From positions 1 through 64,000 of the forward strand of contig ONNV01000002.1 in assembly GCA_900319225.1 (NCBI GenBank): DNA of 64,000 nt. Direction: 5' to 3'. The DNA comes from an uncultured Prevotellaceae bacterium. GTDB lineage: Bacteria > Bacteroidota > Bacteroidia > Bacteroidales > Bacteroidaceae. Made by a program: the position numbers and the translations under genes. Shown in pieces: positions 52,187-60,700 of the stretch (its first letter is position 1; every line of letters starts with the position of its first letter). The notes beneath the pieces were generated by a model. The model had not been told where the DNA came from, ran no database searches, and saw nothing but the letters and a program-made list of their open reading frames with translations.

Positions 52187-52768
52187 TTATCCTATAAGAT
52201 ACCCCAGATTGGTGGTGAAAAGCTTGACTGCGATGGCCAGAAGTATGATTCCGAAAAACTTGCGGAATACATAGATAAGCCCCGGTCCCAGCACCTTCTC
52301 AATCTTGTTTATGTACCGTAAGACAATGAATACCACCACCATGTTGAGAGCCAGCGCAATCATGATGTTGACGGCCGCGTACTCGGCCTTAAGTGAAAGC
52401 ATGGTGGTGAATGATCCGGCGCCCACTATGAGAGGGAATACCAGCGGTACGAATGTAGTCAGATTGGCCGGACCGTTGTCATATTTGAATATGGTTATGT
52501 CAAATATCATCTCAAAGCCGATGGCCAGGATCACTATGGAACCGGCTACGGCGAATGATTCAACGCTTACACCGAACAGCGCCAGAATGCCGTCACCGAT
52601 AAAATAGATGATAGCCAGCAGTATCCATGCAATCATGGAAACCTTCAGGGCCGGTATCTTTCCGGTCTTATGCTGCAGGTCAATGATGATGGGAATTGAT
52701 CCCGCGATATCCAGGATAGCAAACAGAACCATGAAGGCTCCGGCTATCTCCTTAAAGTCTATAGCCAT
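52187..52768 (-). CDS. MarC-family integral membrane protein
   Basis: A 193-residue protein with six hydrophobic helices, typical of the MarC/YhgN family (MAIDFKEIAGAFMVLFAILD, SIPIIIDLQHKT, and PLVFPLIVGAGSFTTMLSLK with the conserved PL..P..GPG-like turn). The family function is not settled. The long linker between halves contains NGPANLTTFVP. It is a single gene. Its start codon and promoter lie inside a near-perfect 24-bp-arm palindrome. Confidence 0.88.
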   Translation of the reverse strand: MAIDFKEIAGAFMVLFAILDIAGSIPIIIDLQHKTGKIPALKVSMIAWILLAIIYFIGDGILALFGVSVESFAVAGSIVILAIGFEMIFDITIFKYDNGPANLTTFVPLVFPLIVGAGSFTTMLSLKAEYAAVNIMIALALNMVVVFIVLRYINKIEKVLGPGLIYVFRKFFGIILLAIAVKLFTTNLGYLIG

Positions 52769-52815
52769 TTCATTATCCTTTGATTACTGGTGCAAAGGTA
52801 ATGAAATGGCTATAG
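52759..52815. repeat. Near-perfect palindrome over the marC promoter and start codon
   Basis: Left arm 52759-52782 and right arm 52793-52815 are complements except for one extra T; the spacer is ATTACTGGTG. The outer 17 bases (CTATAGCCATTTCATTA and its complement) are perfect. The left arm holds the marC start codon and first codons (minus strand). The right arm holds the minus-strand -7 box TACCTTTG (52793-52800). Because of the symmetry the plus strand has TATCCTTTG at 52774-52782, pointing the other way. The transcript from the marC promoter should start in or near the spacer, so the symmetry acts at the DNA level (operator, cruciform or divergent promoter pair). Confidence 0.8.
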
Positions 52816-52849
52816 ATTGTAGTATATTTTCTGTATTATTTTGCGCAGA

Positions 52850-53605
52850 TTAGTCTATGGGTCTCTTGTAGACGGCTCTGATAGGCAGACCTATGTTGCG
52901 CTCCTCAAGTTTTGTTGCAACGGGGTTTGCCTCCTTCTGTAACCACAGGACATATGACTCGTTGCATGAACTTGTGTTGAGCTCAGTGGTCCAGTAGAAT
53001 CCCCATTTACCGTTGTGGAGCAGGTCTTCATAGTCCCTGCAACCTGCCAGAGGAATGAATATAGTGTTCCCATTCTCCTTACTGGTGAACAGATAACCCC
53101 AGGTGCCATCAAGCTTGCACTCTCTATAGTTGCATCTGTAAATCATATCAGTAAACTGTTTCTTGGAAGGTATTCTCCAGCCGTCACCCAGGATCTGTCT
53201 GGCGGCATCGTCTTCACTCAGTAGAACAGTCTGTGAGTCGGGGTTACTGCCCGCTGTGTGGTCATTGTCAGTAGTGTATTTGGTCATGTTGTTGTATGCA
53301 CCGTTACACCATTTGTAGTTGTCATAGCCATATGAGGCTTTGGGTTCTGTCTCTCCCCATGCAAAGAATGTACCAGCCTCATCCGGGGTCTTGGCTCCGA
53401 TATTGCAGGTGGCCCAAAGCAGACCGCCAGGTATGCCAAGGTCAACTACCATATAATCTTTGCCGTCTTTGCCCTGAACGGGTTTGGCACCTTTGGTGGC
53501 CTGACTCATTGAAATGGCATCCTTGTCTTCTTTTTCACATCCTGTCATAACCAGGGTAGACAATGCCATGCAAACGCTTGCAATAATTATAAAATGTTTT
53601 CTCAT
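52850..53605 (-). CDS. Lipoprotein with one Fib_succ-type domain
   Basis: A 251-residue lipoprotein: MRKHFIIIASVCMALSTLVM leads to a lipobox with Cys23 (VMTGC). After a short linker, residues 45-251 form a Fib_succ-type domain: YMVVDLGIPGGLLWATCNIG, FFAWGETEPKASYGYDNYKW, LSEDDAARQILGDGWRIPSK and a final PIRAVYKR. It has the same domain as the tandem protein at 8180-10375, where the pattern is YVDLGLS..WATCN.GA and AWGET. The position just after the Cys is Glu, not the common export-signal lysine. The function of the domain is unknown; surface display is likely. Confidence 0.8.
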   Translation of the reverse strand: MRKHFIIIASVCMALSTLVMTGCEKEDKDAISMSQATKGAKPVQGKDGKDYMVVDLGIPGGLLWATCNIGAKTPDEAGTFFAWGETEPKASYGYDNYKWCNGAYNNMTKYTTDNDHTAGSNPDSQTVLLSEDDAARQILGDGWRIPSKKQFTDMIYRCNYRECKLDGTWGYLFTSKENGNTIFIPLAGCRDYEDLLHNGKWGFYWTTELNTSSCNESYVLWLQKEANPVATKLEERNIGLPIRAVYKRPID

Positions 53606-53673
53606 ATTGGTTGTTAAAAAGGTTTGGTCCGCTAAATTAGAAAAAAAGTCAATCTGTTATATCCTGCCGTAGG

Positions 53674-54363
53674 TTATTTGACCGCAATATACATGCGGCA
53701 TACTCCAAACAGGAACTGGCGGGCACGTACTGTGCTGTAACCGGCCTCCCGGAGCATGGGTATGAACTTATCGGGCAGGGGGAATTTGAGTATGGAATCC
53801 GGAAGATAGGTGAATGCACCTGTATTACCGGTCATGCCGGCACCTATCTTGGGCAGAATCTTGAGTGAATAGAACTTGTAGAAGCTGAATATCAGCCTGT
53901 TCTTGGGGTAGGAGAGTTCCAGTATCACAAGCTTGCCGCCGGGTTTGAGTACGCGGCGCATCTCCTCGAGGCCTTTCATCAGGTTCTCAAAGTTGCGAAC
54001 TCCGAATGCTACGCATACGCGGTCAAACGTACCGTCTTTAAAGCGCAGGTTCTCGGCGTCACCCACCTCAAGGTCTATCGGCAGCCCCTGGCATTTGGCT
54101 TTGCCCACCTCAAGCATACCCTCTGACAGGTCTATGCCTGTGATGTGTGATCCGGCTGCGGCCTTGCGGTTTACGGCAATGGCAAAATCGGCCGTACCGG
54201 TGGCAACGTCCAGGACCTGAATGGGCTGGGCGGTGTCAACTATCTCACGTACGGCCTTGCGGCGCCATGAACGGTCTGCACCAAATGATGATACGTGGTT
54301 GAAACGGTCATACTTGACCGCTATGTCATCAAACAGGTCGCGTATTCCTTCTTTCTTGGGCAT
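53674..54363 (-). CDS. menG: Demethylmenaquinone methyltransferase
   Basis: A SAM-dependent methyltransferase (229 aa; UbiE/COQ5 family) that carries out the last step of menaquinone synthesis. Motifs are VKYDRFNHVSSFGADRSWRR, VLDVATGTADFAIAV (SAM loop), FDRVCVAFGVRNFENLMKGL and VLKPGGKLVILELSYPKN. It follows menA by one base, so the two last menaquinone genes are expressed together. No other men genes lie in the window. Confidence 0.94.
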   Translation of the reverse strand: MPKKEGIRDLFDDIAVKYDRFNHVSSFGADRSWRRKAVREIVDTAQPIQVLDVATGTADFAIAVNRKAAAGSHITGIDLSEGMLEVGKAKCQGLPIDLEVGDAENLRFKDGTFDRVCVAFGVRNFENLMKGLEEMRRVLKPGGKLVILELSYPKNRLIFSFYKFYSLKILPKIGAGMTGNTGAFTYLPDSILKFPLPDKFIPMLREAGYSTVRARQFLFGVCRMYIAVK

Positions 54364-54364
54364 A

Positions 54365-55261
54365 TTACTGTAGTATATAACCTACACCTGCAAGCAGTGA
54401 AAAGATGAATGTGGATATTACCAGCATGGGGAGCATCGGGTCCAATGCCCGTCCGTCCAGTTTCCAGACTCCAATCAGGTGCTTTATGTACAGGGGTAGA
54501 GTGATTACGAATAGGTATGGGGGCCATCCTGTGGTTTGCAGGACGATAAACACAGTCATCAGGATCCATCCAAGCAGCAACAGTATGGTGTGGTATATAC
54601 GGGCGCGTTTTCCACCCAGTTTCAAGGGTACTGTGGTGCGGTTGGCGGCATCGGATTTCATGTCACGGATATTGTTGACATTGAGTACGCCTACGCTGAA
54701 CAGGCCTATTGCGGTGCCGGGCATCAAGGTCCATAAATCTATCTCATGGGCACAGACAAAATAACCTCCTGTTACCGGAACCAGGCCAAAGAATATGAAT
54801 ACGAACAGGTCTCCCAGACCCATGTAACCGTAGGGGTGCTTGCCAAGGGTGTAATGCATGGCGGCCCAAATGGCGAGTCCGCCCAGTACCACCAGTGACT
54901 CAGATTCGATGCAGAATATGGTCTTGAATGATGCGCGGATCATTCCCAGGCCCAGAATCATGCATACCAGAACCATGATTCTGATGCATGAACGCATCTC
55001 ATCCTCAGTCAGTCCGCCCTCCTGCATGCTGTACTGCGGACCGCTCCTGTCATCACCGTCTACACCGCTCAGCCAATCGCCCAGCTCATTGGACATGTTG
55101 GAGAGGATCTGCAGGGAGACAGTTGTCAGGATGGTAAGCAGTATTACGTACCAGGCTACCTCATGCCCGGCACAAGCCAACATAATACCTAGCGCGATCC
55201 CTGCGGTTGAGAGGGGGAGGGTGCGGAGGCGCATTGACTTTATCAGGGCTTTTGGGGTCAT
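54365..55261 (-). CDS. menA: 1,4-dihydroxy-2-naphthoate octaprenyltransferase
   Basis: An integral-membrane UbiA-family prenyltransferase (298 aa) that attaches the isoprenoid tail to dihydroxynaphthoate. It has about nine helices. The first Asp-rich site is NMSNELGDWLSGVDGDDRSG; the second is NNIRDMKSDAANRTTVPLKL. It is the first gene of a menA-menG pair and is preceded by repeat copy 3. Confidence 0.93.
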   Translation of the reverse strand: MTPKALIKSMRLRTLPLSTAGIALGIMLACAGHEVAWYVILLTILTTVSLQILSNMSNELGDWLSGVDGDDRSGPQYSMQEGGLTEDEMRSCIRIMVLVCMILGLGMIRASFKTIFCIESESLVVLGGLAIWAAMHYTLGKHPYGYMGLGDLFVFIFFGLVPVTGGYFVCAHEIDLWTLMPGTAIGLFSVGVLNVNNIRDMKSDAANRTTVPLKLGGKRARIYHTILLLLGWILMTVFIVLQTTGWPPYLFVITLPLYIKHLIGVWKLDGRALDPMLPMLVISTFIFSLLAGVGYILQ

Positions 55262-55338
55262 GGGGTGTATTTTTTACAAAGGTAGTAAAAAAGGTTTGAA
55301 CATATTTATTTTGTTGAAACCTTTTTTGCTGGATATTA

Positions 55339-55800
55339 CTCGCGCCTTTGGCGCTCGGGTGTTTTTGACTTTTATGGCCCGTAGGGCCTAAAAAGTCGCT
55401 AACTGGAAACGTATTATTGTATTAGAAGCATTTTACCTTTTTTTAGTTTGGGGCGGCGACGCCCCAAACCCGCTTCATTCCATTCCGCTCTGCCGGCCTT
55501 CCAGGCCGGGTAAAACCATACCCTCGCTAGCTTCGCTCGCGAGGATATGGTTTTACTGAACTGCAGCTGGGAACCGTGCTGGTGTGTGCAGCTGGAAACC
55601 TTTCTGCGGATTAGGAGCACGCACGGGGAAACATTATCATACGCAGGTGCTAATGTATTGGGGCGAGCGAATGCTTGGAGCGAGAACGCGGTCCCGGAGG
55701 GCCGCCAAGCGAATGGAATGAGCGCGTTTGCGAAGCAAACTAAAAAAAGGTCGTCCGCGCTTGGAAAGCGCGCGTTTGCGTAGCAAACTAAAAAGAGGTT
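55339..55800 (+). repeat. Modular palindromic intergenic repeat, copy 3
   Basis: The module order matches copies 1 and 2. GACTTTT (55367-55373) pairs with AAAAGTC (55391-55397). ACCTTTTTTTAGTTTG (55435-55450) opens the core, with GTTTGGGGCG/CGCCCCAAAC and CCGGCCT/AGGCCGG inside. The variable hairpin is at 55510-55556. The core closes with CAAACTAAAAAAAGGT at 55736-55751, the exact inverse of its start, so the core is 317 bases. A second diverged end (CAAACTAAAAAGAGGT) reaches 55800. The right part (GGCGAGCGAATGC, GGAGCGAGAACGCGG) is shared with copy 1 only. The gap 55262-55338 shows nothing else. Confidence 0.85.
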
Positions 55801-55806
55801 CCGCCA

Positions 55807-55881
55807 GAGTCCGCCAGAGTACCTCCAAAAAAAAATCGACCCAAAAGGGCCGATTTTTCTTTGGAGGTACCTGGCGGACTC
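55807..55881 (-). terminator. tRNA-Cys terminator built with an inverted copy of the tRNA 3' end
   Basis: Left arm 55807-55829 and right arm 55860-55881 are complements except for one extra A. The right arm is the 3' part of the tRNA gene plus CCA. Inside, AAAAATCG.CCC and GGG.CGATTTTT arms around a four-base loop, with a T-run on the minus strand, form a normal intrinsic terminator. The inverted duplication of the tRNA end is unusual. Confidence 0.75.
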
Positions 55882-55935
55882 GAACCGCCGTACTCGGTTT
55901 TGCAGACCGATACCTAGCCGCTCGGTCAAGGTACC
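55862..55935 (-). tRNA. tRNA-Cys (anticodon GCA)
   Basis: On the minus strand the acceptor stem GGTACCT pairs with AGGTACC, the discriminator is T (the U73 identity base of tRNA-Cys), and CCA is encoded. The D arm contains CCGAGCGGCTAGG, the anticodon loop is CTGCAAA with anticodon GCA, and the T arm is GGCGGTTCGAGTCCGCC. All arms pair. Its -7 promoter box is at 55953-55960. Confidence 0.95.
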
Positions 55936-55952
55936 ATTTGCATTTGCGGTTG

Positions 55953-55960
55953 CAAAGGTA
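55953..55960 (-). promoter_or_regulatory. -7 box of tRNA-Cys
   Basis: The minus strand reads TACCTTTG, a perfect TAnnTTTG, 17 bases before the tRNA 5' end. No clear -33 is seen. Confidence 0.55.
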
Positions 55961-56012
55961 ACCATATTTTTGATACCTCCTTATATTATTGCCGATTTTT
56001 ATTCCTAAAATC

Positions 56013-58169
56013 TCAACTGAAAACAAGTTCGCTGCCATTTGCCGTTGCGGTGACTGGCTTAGTGCGGTCAATCTGGCCCGACAGTATCATGGTGGAGAGC
56101 TTGTTGAGCAGCAGAGTCTGCAGGGCACGCTTTACGGGACGTGCACCGAACTCCGGATCAAAGCCTGCACCTGATATCAGGTCTATTGCAGAATCATCGA
56201 TAGTGAGGTTGATTCCGCTCTCGGCCAGCATGCGGCATACACCCTGTGCCTGGAGCTTTACAATCTGACGAATCTCACTTTTACGCAGAGGCATGAATAC
56301 CACAGTCTCGTCAATACGGTTCAGGAACTCGGGACGTATGGTCTGCTTAAGCATGTCAAGCAGGTGCTTGCGGGTCTCGTCAAGCCACTCCTGGCGGCTG
56401 GCATCGGACGTGCCTATCTGGGCCGAGCGCTCACGTATATAATCACTGCCCAGGTTGCTGGTCATTATGATTATGGTGTTCTTGAAGTTTACCGTACGGC
56501 CCTTGTTATCGGTCAGACGGCCGTCATCAAGTACCTGCAGCAGTATGTTGAACACATCGGGGTGAGCCTTCTCAATCTCATCAAAGAGCACAACGGAGTA
56601 GGGCTTACGGCGCACGGCCTCGGTCAGCTGACCGCCTTCATCATAACCTACGTATCCGGGAGGCGCTCCTATAAGACGGGTCACTGAGAATTTCTCCTGA
56701 TACTCACTCATATCGATACGGGTCATGAGTTTCTCATCATTGAACAGATACTCGGCCAGGGCCTTGGCAAGTTCGGTCTTACCTACGCCTGTGGTTCCCA
56801 GGAATATGAAACTGCCTATAGGACGCTTAGGATCCTGCAAGCCGGCACGGCTGCGGCGGACGGCATTGGCTACGGCGCTAATGGCCTCTTCCTGGCCGAC
56901 CACACGTTTGTGCAGTTCCTCTTCCAGGTGCAGAAGCTTCTCGCGCTCGCTCTCCAGCATACGGTTTACGGGTATGCCGGTCCAGCGCGATACCACCTCG
57001 GCTATGTCATCGGCGGTAACCTCCTCCTTTACAAGGGCACTGTCACCCTGCTTGGAGTGGAGCTCCTCCTGGATGCGGGCTATATCGGCCTCCAGTTCCT
57101 TGAGCTTGCCGTAACGGATCTCGGCTACACGGCCATAGTTGCCGTCACGCTCGGCGTTGTCGGCCTCTATCTTGAGTTGCTCTATGCTCTGCTTGTCCTG
57201 CTGGATCTTGGATACGAGGGCCTTCTCGGACTCCCATTTACTGCGTATCTGCTTCTCCTGGGCCTGCAGCTCATCAATCTCGGCGTTGAGCTGCTTGAGC
57301 TTTACGGTGTCGTTCTCACGCTTGATGGCGGCACGCTCTATCTCCAGCTGCTTGAGCCTACGGGTAATCTCATCCAGTTCCTCAGGTACGGAGTTACGCT
57401 CCATACGCAGTTTGGCGGCTGCCTCATCCATAAGGTCGATGGCCTTATCGGGCAGGAAACGCTCGGTTATGTAACGGTTGGAGAGCTCCACGGCGGCAAT
57501 CACGGCCTCATCCATGATACGTACCTTGTGGTGGTTCTCATAGCGCTCCTTAAGTCCACGCAGTATGGATATTGAACTCTGTACGTCGGGTTCATCGACC
57601 ATTACGGTCTGGAATCGGCGTTCCAGAGCCTTATCCTTCTCAAAGTATTTCTGATACTCGTTCAGGGTGGTGGCACCTATGGCACGCAGGTCGCCACGGG
57701 CCAGGGCAGGCTTGAGGATGTTGGCGGCATCCATGGCGCCCTCACCGGCTCCGGCACCCACCAGGGTGTGGATCTCATCTATGAACAGTATGAAATTACC
57801 TTCTGACTGTATGACCTCATTGATTACGCCTTTAAGACGCTCCTCAAACTCACCTTTATACTTGGCACCGGCTACCAGCGCACCCATATCAAGTGAATAG
57901 ACAGTCTTGGACTTTAGGTTCTCAGGCACATCACCGCGTACGATACGCTGGGCAAGACCCTCAATGATGGCGGTCTTACCGGTACCGGGCTCACCAATAA
58001 GAATAGGATTGTTCTTGGTTCGGCGGCTCAGAATCTGGAGAACACGCCTTATCTCCTCGTCACGGCCTATGACCGGGTCGAGCTTACCCTTGCGCGCACG
58101 CTCATTAAGGTTAATGGCGAACTGCTCCAGGTTCTGGGGTTTGTTCTGATTGTTCTGGTTGTATTCCAT
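56013..58169 (-). CDS. clpB: ClpB disaggregase lacking the N-terminal domain
   Basis: A 718-residue AAA+ chaperone that works with DnaK to dissolve protein aggregates. NBD1 has Walker [21 protein letters not shown]. The coiled-coil M-domain (about 330-450, including [20 protein letters not shown]) marks it as ClpB rather than ClpA or ClpC. NBD2 has [20 protein letters not shown] and [13 protein letters not shown]. The protein starts [20 protein letters not shown]; the usual Clp_N substrate domain of about 150 residues is missing. Upstream codons in this frame (to 58256) do not encode it. E. coli makes a similar short form from an internal start; here only the short form seems encoded. Confidence 0.93.
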   Translation of the reverse strand: MEYNQNNQNKPQNLEQFAINLNERARKGKLDPVIGRDEEIRRVLQILSRRTKNNPILIGEPGTGKTAIIEGLAQRIVRGDVPENLKSKTVYSLDMGALVAGAKYKGEFEERLKGVINEVIQSEGNFILFIDEIHTLVGAGAGEGAMDAANILKPALARGDLRAIGATTLNEYQKYFEKDKALERRFQTVMVDEPDVQSSISILRGLKERYENHHKVRIMDEAVIAAVELSNRYITERFLPDKAIDLMDEAAAKLRMERNSVPEELDEITRRLKQLEIERAAIKRENDTVKLKQLNAEIDELQAQEKQIRSKWESEKALVSKIQQDKQSIEQLKIEADNAERDGNYGRVAEIRYGKLKELEADIARIQEELHSKQGDSALVKEEVTADDIAEVVSRWTGIPVNRMLESEREKLLHLEEELHKRVVGQEEAISAVANAVRRSRAGLQDPKRPIGSFIFLGTTGVGKTELAKALAEYLFNDEKLMTRIDMSEYQEKFSVTRLIGAPPGYVGYDEGGQLTEAVRRKPYSVVLFDEIEKAHPDVFNILLQVLDDGRLTDNKGRTVNFKNTIIIMTSNLGSDYIRERSAQIGTSDASRQEWLDETRKHLLDMLKQTIRPEFLNRIDETVVFMPLRKSEIRQIVKLQAQGVCRMLAESGINLTIDDSAIDLISGAGFDPEFGARPVKRALQTLLLNKLSTMILSGQIDRTKPVTATANGSELVFS

Positions 58170-58223
58170 AGTTTTATAATTTTGATTTCTATGGAATGCC
58201 CCGCAACAAGCAAGCCACAGGCC

Positions 58224-58248
58224 ATTCTGCGACAAAATGTCGTAGAAT
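58224..58248. promoter_or_regulatory. 25-bp dyad upstream of clpB
   Basis: ATTCT-G-CGACA-AAA-TGTCG-T-AGAAT is symmetric except at one pair. It lies 55-79 bases before the clpB ATG. Its form suits a homodimeric repressor. It resembles neither CIRCE nor the CtsR site, so the regulator is unknown. Confidence 0.45.
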
Positions 58249-58305
58249 ATGAACACACTGCTGACAGATTGACAATCAGCGCTTTAAGTGGAAATAGGGT
58301 GATTG

Positions 58306-59040
58306 TTAAGCCAGTCTTTGCTTAACTATCTCATACATAAGGACTCCGGCTGCAACAGAGACGTTCAGGGACTCTATCTTGCCCAGGATGGGGATGCGTG
58401 CCCATTCGTCACACAGTGCCAGATGCTCCTGGGGTATACCCTTGTCCTCGGCTCCCATGATGAGGCATACGGGACCGGTGTAGTCACCTTTGGTGTAATC
58501 CTTATCGCCTTTCTCAGTTGCGCCTACAATGCGGATTCCGCTGTTCTTGAGGAACCTTATGGTCTGTGATATCTGGTTCTCACGGCAGACGGGCAGGGTA
58601 TGGAGTGCTCCGGCCGATGTCTTGATGGCATCGGCATTCACGCTTACGCTGTTACGTGACGGGATTATGATGGCATCTACGCCTGCGCACTCCGCGGTAC
58701 GTGCAATGGCACCGAAGTTGCGGACATCGGTCACACCGTCCAGCAATACAAAGAAGGGGTCCTTGCCCTCCTCAAAGAGCATGGGAACCAGGTCCTCAAC
58801 ATGCTGGTATGTGATCTGGGTGGTGAATGCAATCACTCCCTGATGGTTCTTACGGGTTATGCGGTTAAGCTTCTCTACGGGAACACGCTGAACCGGTATG
58901 TCCAGCCCTTTGATTGCTGCGAATAGCTCGCGCGACAGCTCGCTCTGCATATCCTTCTTAACGAGCAGTCTGTCAATCTCCTTTCCGGCCTGTACGGCCT
59001 CTATGACGGCACGTATGCCGAATATCATTTCATCTTCCAT
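58306..59040 (-). CDS. rlmB: 23S rRNA (guanosine-2'-O-)-methyltransferase RlmB (SpoU family)
   Basis: A 244-residue SPOUT methyltransferase. The N-terminal substrate-binding domain (about 1-80) is followed by the trefoil-knot fold: FVLLDGVTDVRNFGAIARTA, IMGAEDKGIPQEHLALCDEW and RIPILGKIESLNVSVAAGVL. These are the three SpoU motifs that bind SAM and the catalytic Arg. It starts FGIRAVIEAVQAGKEIDRLL, typical of RlmB. It overlaps recN by 11 bases and ends the dnaN-dnaQ-coaBC-recN-rlmB run. Confidence 0.92.
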   Translation of the reverse strand: MEDEMIFGIRAVIEAVQAGKEIDRLLVKKDMQSELSRELFAAIKGLDIPVQRVPVEKLNRITRKNHQGVIAFTTQITYQHVEDLVPMLFEEGKDPFFVLLDGVTDVRNFGAIARTAECAGVDAIIIPSRNSVSVNADAIKTSAGALHTLPVCRENQISQTIRFLKNSGIRIVGATEKGDKDYTKGDYTGPVCLIMGAEDKGIPQEHLALCDEWARIPILGKIESLNVSVAAGVLMYEIVKQRLA

Positions 59041-60700
59041 TGTTGTCTAATAGTGCTTTGGCATTATCCAGAGCCTGCTGAGTGAGGGTTGAACCGCTCA
59101 TCATTCCGGCAATCTCCTGTATACGGTCGTTACCCTCAAGCACGGAAATGCGTGTGTGGGTTGCGTCACCTTCATCGGTCTTGAATACTTTGTAATGGGT
59201 CTGTCCCAATGCGGCAATCTGCGGCAGGTGCGTTATGGCAAGAACCTGGCGGCCTCCGCGTGCCATCTGTTTCATGAGCAGGGCCATCTTCTCGGCCACG
59301 GCGCCCGATACACCGGTGTCAATCTCGTCAAATATCACGGTGGGCAGTGCACGGACTCCCGCCATGAGGGATTTGATGGAGAGCATTACACGGGCAATCT
59401 CACCGCCCGATGCCACAGCCTGCAGCTCCTGCATGGGAACTGATTTGTTGGCCGAGAACATGAACCTGAGGTCATCATGTCCGGTGCGGTCATAAGCGGC
59501 GGCAGGCTGCATCTCAACGCTGAACTGAACATTGGGTATGCCCAGCGGAACCAGCAGCTCCTTGATGTCACGGATGATTGTCTCTGCTGCCTTCTTGCGT
59601 GTTTTGGTAAGCTCTGCAGCTTTCTGTTCCATGCTCTTGCGGGCGCTCTCGGTCTTTTTAGTGAGCTGCTCTATGTCAAACTCGTATGAACCGGTGCGGT
59701 CCAGACGGGTGCGTATGCTGTCGGCCAGTTCCAAAAGCTGTGCTATATTCTCTTTCTTGTGCTTTTTAAGCAGTGAGTAGATAAGGTCCAGACGCTCGTT
59801 TACCTGCTCCAGACGTGCGGGATCAAAGTTTACGCTCTCCTGGGCGTCATCAACGGTGGCTGCTATATCCTTTATCTCAATCAGGCAGCTGTCCAGACGC
59901 TCGGCCAGCTCCTGAGCCTGCGGGTAGTTCTTCTGTGCGGCGCGCAGGGATTGCAGTGCGCTGCGCAGTTTCTGTACGCAGCCTTCCTCATCGGACTCAA
60001 GAATCTGTGATGCGCTGAAAAGGTCCTGCTTTATCTCCTCGGCGTGGTTCAGGATATCGGATTCCTGCTCCAACTCCTCCAGCTCACCGTCCTGCAGGCG
60101 TGCGCTGTCCAGGCCTTCAAGCTGGAACTCCAGATACTCTCGGTCCGTGTTGTCGGACTCAAATTCCGCCTTGAGCCGGGCCAGCTCCTCCTTGAGGTTA
60201 TGCCACTCTTCAAAGCTGTTTACATAATCATCCTTGCACTGGCTGTTGGCGGCTATGGTGTCAATCACATCCAGCTGGAATGACTGTGTGCCCAGTGCCA
60301 GATTCTGATGCTGGGAGTGGATGTCGATGAGACGGCAACCCAGGTCACGCAGCTGGTTCAGGGTGACGGGCGTGTCATTTATGAACGCACGGCTCTTGCC
60401 CGATGCCAGCAGCTCGCGGCGCATGATGGTGTTATCGGCATCAAAATCCAGGTCATTATCCTGAAAGAACTGCTCCAGGCCGTAACCGCCTACGCTGAAA
60501 CAGCCCTCTATGGTGCATTTATCAGCTCCCTGGCTCAGGGTCTTGGAATCAGCACGTCCACCCAGCAGCAGGTTCAGGGCGCCCAGAATGATGGACTTAC
60601 CGGCACCTGTCTCACCGGTCATGACTGAGAAACCGTCAGTGAAATCAATATCCAGACGGTCTATGAGAACATAATTGCGTATGTGAACCTCTCTGAGCAT
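59030..60700 (-). CDS. recN: DNA repair protein RecN
   Basis: A 556-residue SMC-like ATPase for recombinational repair of double-strand breaks. Walker A is MTGETGAGKSIILGALNLLL. Near it are DIHSQHQNLALG and a long two-part coiled coil (about 155-370). The C-terminal head has the signature VASGGEIARVMLSIKSLMAG, Walker B TVIFDEIDTGVSGAVAEKMA and the ITHLPQIAALG switch. Its start overlaps the coaBC fusion stop (TGATG). Confidence 0.96.
   Translation of the reverse strand: MLREVHIRNYVLIDRLDIDFTDGFSVMTGETGAGKSIILGALNLLLGGRADSKTLSQGADKCTIEGCFSVGGYGLEQFFQDNDLDFDADNTIMRRELLASGKSRAFINDTPVTLNQLRDLGCRLIDIHSQHQNLALGTQSFQLDVIDTIAANSQCKDDYVNSFEEWHNLKEELARLKAEFESDNTDREYLEFQLEGLDSARLQDGELEELEQESDILNHAEEIKQDLFSASQILESDEEGCVQKLRSALQSLRAAQKNYPQAQELAERLDSCLIEIKDIAATVDDAQESVNFDPARLEQVNERLDLIYSLLKKHKKENIAQLLELADSIRTRLDRTGSYEFDIEQLTKKTESARKSMEQKAAELTKTRKKAAETIIRDIKELLVPLGIPNVQFSVEMQPAAAYDRTGHDDLRFMFSANKSVPMQELQAVASGGEIARVMLSIKSLMAGVRALPTVIFDEIDTGVSGAVAEKMALLMKQMARGGRQVLAITHLPQIAALGQTHYKVFKTDEGDATHTRISVLEGNDRIQEIAGMMSGSTLTQQALDNAKALLDNNGR

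Noticed and set aside
55414..55965. Minus-strand frame across repeat copy 3 and tRNA-Cys
   Set aside because: It runs through the tRNA gene and the repeat; no real protein would be expected.
58170..58256. Longer start for ClpB
   Set aside because: The added residues are not a Clp_N domain and the stretch contains the dyad and probable promoter.
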